NCBI GenBank assembly: GCA_964387885.1
Contig: CAYLYZ010000083.1
Span: 1-26,016 of the forward strand
DNA length: 26,016 nucleotides
From: JABGPL01 sp964387885
GTDB taxonomy: Bacteria > Electryoneota > AABM5-125-24 > Hatepunaeales > Hatepunaeaceae
Reading direction: 5' to 3'
The notes under the pieces were generated by a model. It was not told the origin of the DNA, did no database searches, and saw nothing but the letters and a program-made list of their open reading frames with translations. Position numbers and translations under genes: made by a program. Positions 22,969 to 26,016 of this stretch are shown piece by piece (position 1 is the first letter of the stretch; the number at the start of each line of letters is the position of its first letter).

Positions 22969-23883
22969 ATGAAAACAATCCCACTCGTCCTTCTCTCATT
23001 CTTCATTTCGGCTCAGATTAACACGGCCTACTCAAATGAGTATTCAGTCGAAGTTGAACTGACCTATCGAATAACAGTGATCGATGGTTCATCTTTTATC
23101 GGTGAGGTCAGCTTCGAGACAGAAAACTCTATCAACTTTTTGACCATGTCCGGTCAGGAAGTTATTATTGAACGAAAATCGATTAGGGAAATCGAACTAC
23201 TTTACGGTGAAATCCGCAATGGAAAATACGTCCAATATGATCCCAATGCATACCGATTGCTGTTCATCCCAACGGCAAGACCATTGCAGCATGGAGCCGG
23301 ATCGGTTGCACTTTACGAAATGTTTTTTCCCTTGGTAAGTTTCGGTCTTGGCAATGTCCTGACAATTGGTGGCGGCATGCCATTTTTAGAATTTTCCCAA
23401 TCAAGAAGACAAGTCATCTATTTCTCGTCAAAAATCACGCCCATTTCAGCCGAGAATTTTGATCTCGCCTTTGGAGCAATGTATACGAGTTTATGGGATA
23501 ATAAAGATGATGCAGCCGGTATTTTTTATTCCATAGGCACCTTTGGATCAAGCGCAGAAGCTATCACAGTAGGACTGGCATGGAGCCATCAAAACGGAGT
23601 TAATGATGATCATTTTGAAATCAATCGTATGACTCAATATAACATGCCGAAACCCTTCGCAATTGTAGGTGGCGAGTTGTTATTAAATAACTCTTTAAAA
23701 CTAATGACAGAAAACTGGATACCTCTAAAGGGAGATGTTTATCTCACATCATTAGGACTCCGATTCATTGGCAGTAGGATTTCTGTAGATATGGGAATCT
23801 TCGCTCCAATTCCACTAATCTCTGATAAATCACAGGGGTGGGTACCGTGGGTTAACCTTGTTTATAATTTTGGCTATCGTTAG
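22969..23883 (+). CDS. Outer-membrane beta-barrel-like protein, paralogue B
   Basis: A 304-aa paralogue of the preceding gene over its whole length. The ATG at 22969 is chosen because AGGAGA sits just upstream and the protein then opens with a proper signal peptide (MKTIPLVLLSFFISAQINTA). An ATG at 22888 would add 27 unlikely residues. Shared landmarks: 'DGSSFIGEVSFE', 'LLYGEIRNGKYVQYDPNAYRLLFIPTARPLQ', 'LKLMTENWIP' and the final aromatic strand WVNLVYNFGYR. It differs by an insert (about 235-250, NDDHFEINRMTQY) that may be an external loop. Tandem duplication of one gene explains the pair. Confidence 0.72.
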   Translation: MKTIPLVLLSFFISAQINTAYSNEYSVEVELTYRITVIDGSSFIGEVSFETENSINFLTMSGQEVIIERKSIREIELLYGEIRNGKYVQYDPNAYRLLFIPTARPLQHGAGSVALYEMFFPLVSFGLGNVLTIGGGMPFLEFSQSRRQVIYFSSKITPISAENFDLAFGAMYTSLWDNKDDAAGIFYSIGTFGSSAEAITVGLAWSHQNGVNDDHFEINRMTQYNMPKPFAIVGGELLLNNSLKLMTENWIPLKGDVYLTSLGLRFIGSRISVDMGIFAPIPLISDKSQGWVPWVNLVYNFGYR

Positions 23884-23896
23884 AACAAAAACCTCT

Positions 23897-23918
23897 CCCC
23901 CCTGCTATTGCAGGGGGG
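23897..23918 (-). terminator. GC-rich hairpin between convergent genes
   Basis: CCCCCCTGC and GCAGGGGGG form a perfect 9-bp stem with a TATT loop in the 147-bp convergent spacer. On the minus strand GAGAGG and then TTTTTG follow, so it best fits the 3' end of the membrane-protein gene. On the plus strand the downstream run is A-rich. A nearby GGGGGAG could compete for pairing. Confidence 0.45.
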
Positions 23919-24030
23919 AAATAAAAGGGGGAGTCGACAGGACGAAGTCCTTTTCAGTACAATCCAAACCTCGCATTAACCTGATTTCATTATGAAAAAT
24001 TCACGGGATACGAAACCTCTAAGTCTTAAA

Positions 24031-25650
24031 TTATTTGTCCATGTAATGCAGCAAAACCACCGATCCTCCTATAAGGGTTTCAGAGTTTGCTTTTAAAGCC
24101 GAATCTTCTTTCCTGTCGCCAACGCAGGTTATCACACCATGCCCTGGGGAAATTGGTGTAATGAAGAGTGGCGCAACGGTATTCTCCTCTCCGAAGAAAT
24201 AAGCCGTTCTGTTGAAATCTTCATCAAGTATTGATATGAACCATTTTAAATCCTTCGCTCCCAGAGCCGAGGGCATTACAAAAGCATCACCTATCAGCAG
24301 CCTCCCACACATCATCCATTTCCCTTCTTGCCATGGAACTATTCCATACAGGTCGGGATAATATGGCATTTCAATTTCTGATTTCATTACCTTCATGTTC
24401 CTGATAACAGGTTGACAGATCTCTGAAAGTATATGGTTCCCGTGCTTATCAAATTTACATAGGGCACTCCGACCACCAGTGCTGTCAGAACTAGAATCTA
24501 TACCTAATAGAACGATCGATTCATCATCCGAGACCTTAATGTCACGAGCTTCAAAGGCAATTGAATCGGTGATATCAACCTCCCATTCCAGCGATCCATT
24601 TTGACTTAGTTTAATTAATCTGAGATACCTGGGGGGGTAATGTCGATCTGACTCGGATTCAGGATTGCGCATTTTTATATGCCTCGAAATCAGGTAGCCC
24701 CCATCATTTGTTTCAGCAATCAGGTTTCCATATTCATTATCTGAGACGAACAAATCTTCCTGCCAGATTGTTTTTCCATCGGGTGAAACCTTCAGAGCGG
24801 TAATAAACCACTTTTCACCCTCATTAAAGCTCACAGACTTAATAGAAAAGATTCCGGTCAAAAACAGATTTCCATCCCTGGTTGGGATCAGATTGAAGCT
24901 CATAAAGCGGTTCTGTTGAAATCCCTCAATTTGGTAGGAACCGATAAGTTCACAATCGATTGAATAATGCAATAATTGCTTTGCAGAACCTCGCATCTCT
25001 TTGCTTGCTGTGATAAAAATACCTTTCTCGGGGAGATACACCATTGCGTGGGATTGTTTGTCAAATTTCACACGCTTTATCTCATTACCACTAATATCCG
25101 TCTTCAAAAGGTAGTAATCATCTGAATACTCCCTGGGATTGTCTTTCCTGTTTACGACCTTGACTAATGTGAGGCAGGTTGTGTCAGGAAGGATCACTGT
25201 AGATTTGGGTCCGAGGTTATATTCCGGATCTGAATAGAAATATTCACTAACCTTCCCCTGGACCGGAGGAGATTCAAATTTGCTCTCTGACTCAATCTCT
25301 TTGACCGAATGAAAAGCAATAATAATCAAAATGATACCTGCGCCCACGATCATCGATATTCCACCAGTAACCATAGCCAGCCTTGCATGGGCTCTTCCTC
25401 TGGGAGTCTTCGCACTTTCACTTGTTAATCTCTTTATCTTAATAAGGGCGATAATCCCAAAGACAAATGCGATCACCCCAAGGACAGCACCAATAGCATG
25501 TGGAATAATCGCCACCAATCCCTGTTGCATGATATTAATTTCATACATCATGCGCATCATGAGCATAAAGAAAGTAAAAAACAAGGCTAAAACAGCCAGG
25601 ATTAAGGAATTTCGAGCCAAAGGATGAATAGGACCAACTTTTTTTGACAT
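24031..25650 (-). CDS. Membrane-anchored protein with propeller-like domain
   Basis: A 539-aa protein. Three hydrophobic helices are visible near the N-terminus (about 14-35, 44-70, 90-114), the first two with a DUF4190-like or small-membrane-protein look, followed by a soluble domain from ~118 to the end. That domain repeats a pattern of strands with 'DG.....' turns and Trp/Leu-rich ends (SPDGKTIWQEDLF, ETNDGGYLISRHIK, LSQNGSLEWEVDITD, KFDKHGNHILSEI), characteristic of beta-propeller blades. The likely place is the inner membrane with the propeller facing the periplasm. GGGAG precedes the ATG, and a promoter lies upstream. Function is unknown; I recognise the fold type, not a family. Confidence 0.7.
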   Translation of the reverse strand: MSKKVGPIHPLARNSLILAVLALFFTFFMLMMRMMYEINIMQQGLVAIIPHAIGAVLGVIAFVFGIIALIKIKRLTSESAKTPRGRAHARLAMVTGGISMIVGAGIILIIIAFHSVKEIESESKFESPPVQGKVSEYFYSDPEYNLGPKSTVILPDTTCLTLVKVVNRKDNPREYSDDYYLLKTDISGNEIKRVKFDKQSHAMVYLPEKGIFITASKEMRGSAKQLLHYSIDCELIGSYQIEGFQQNRFMSFNLIPTRDGNLFLTGIFSIKSVSFNEGEKWFITALKVSPDGKTIWQEDLFVSDNEYGNLIAETNDGGYLISRHIKMRNPESESDRHYPPRYLRLIKLSQNGSLEWEVDITDSIAFEARDIKVSDDESIVLLGIDSSSDSTGGRSALCKFDKHGNHILSEICQPVIRNMKVMKSEIEMPYYPDLYGIVPWQEGKWMMCGRLLIGDAFVMPSALGAKDLKWFISILDEDFNRTAYFFGEENTVAPLFITPISPGHGVITCVGDRKEDSALKANSETLIGGSVVLLHYMDK

Positions 25651-25686
25651 TTGAATCTCCCGGATTGAAGGTTGGTAGTAGATAAG

Positions 25687-25715
25687 AATATAGTTTGAAA
25701 TAACCTTCTTAACAA
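25687..25715 (-). promoter_or_regulatory. Sigma-70-type promoter of the membrane-protein gene
   Basis: On the minus strand TTGTTA (25710-25715) is followed after 17 bp by TATATT (25687-25692). Transcription would begin near 25680, giving a ~30-nt leader. The -10 box and spacing are the same as in the head-operon promoter. Confidence 0.55.
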
Positions 25716-25823
25716 GAGGAAATATCCTAATTAGTGCGATTTTATCTACTTAAAGTAAATTATTCGGAATTCATTAAGAATTAAATATCCGACACACTCC
25801 CTCTAATCCACTGGATTACAAAA

Positions 25824-25973
25824 TCATTTCAAGCCGATGTCTTTCCATAGACCTTGCATGAAGTCTACTGATAGATAGTACCCGGGGGTATCGTCTTTAA
25901 AATAAGCTGGTCCTCCCTGCACTGCAATAACGTCCCAAAACTCTAAGCGGAATATTGGTGCTATTGTCCTGGT
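25824..25973 (-). pseudogene. Possible gene 3' end entering from the right edge
   Basis: On the minus strand an open stretch of about 49 codons ends with TGA at 25824. Its translation looks protein-like (APIFRLEFWDVIAVQGGP, then PGYYLSVDFMQGLWKDIGLK). In the same frame a TGA at 25974 closes it on the upstream side, and another frame is open to the window edge, so a frameshift or decayed gene is possible. The window ends too soon to decide. Confidence 0.3.
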
Positions 25974-26016
25974 TCAGCGGGATTTGGAATTTTGGCCTGC
26001 TTTTCTTAGTTGGTAC

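Overview
The window reads as a chromosomal segment from an uncultured bacterium of the Fibrobacteres-Chlorobi-Bacteroidetes (FCB) supergroup in the broad sense. The evidence is a full-length SprA (type IX secretion translocon), a secreted protein with a type IX sorting domain carrying the LDQNYPNPFN motif, and LptB, which implies a Gram-negative envelope. I cannot name the phylum. Two clear TTGACA-like/TATATT promoters with 17-bp spacing suggest that sigma-70-type promoters are used here, unlike the TTTG-type promoters of classical Bacteroidota.

Layout. (1) 155-7444, minus strand: a compact phage-like head and packaging cassette. In transcription order it holds a promoter, a 90-aa acidic protein, a decoration-like protein, the major capsid protein, a 121-aa beta-rich protein, a connector-like protein, the terminase large subunit, the portal, and a prohead-protease-like protein. 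All reading frames are intact. No integrase, lysis, tail or replication gene is visible, although the cassette may continue past the left edge. Its gene order, with capsid before terminase and portal, is unusual. (2) 7581-8471, minus strand: a lipoprotein gene interrupted by one in-frame TAG. (3) 8576-16560, minus strand: sprA followed closely by a FabH-type ketoacyl-ACP synthase III. (4) 16561-17026: the divergent intergenic region. (5) 17096-23883, plus strand: lptB, rpoN, a fibronectin-III-type lipoprotein, a type IX secreted protein, and two tandem paralogous beta-barrel-like envelope proteins. (6) 24031-25650, minus strand: a three-helix membrane-anchored protein with a large propeller-like domain and its own promoter. 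(7) A possible gene fragment at the right edge.

How it fits together. Regions 3-6 are mainly envelope biogenesis and secretion: fatty-acid initiation, the lipopolysaccharide export ATPase, the type IX translocon and one of its likely clients, lipoproteins and outer-membrane-like proteins, with sigma-54 beside lptB as in many Gram-negative bacteria. The head cassette is the accessory element.

The second layer is a dense set of small palindromic elements in nearly every spacer. They include a REPIN-like doublet with compensatory stem changes (6474-6549), a second 125-bp inverted doublet (5161-5285), and at least four same-orientation copies of a TGTAGGG-headed hairpin family, one of which supplies the stop codon of the protease-like gene. 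Their presence inside the head operon suggests that the cassette has been resident long enough to collect host repeats while its genes stayed open.
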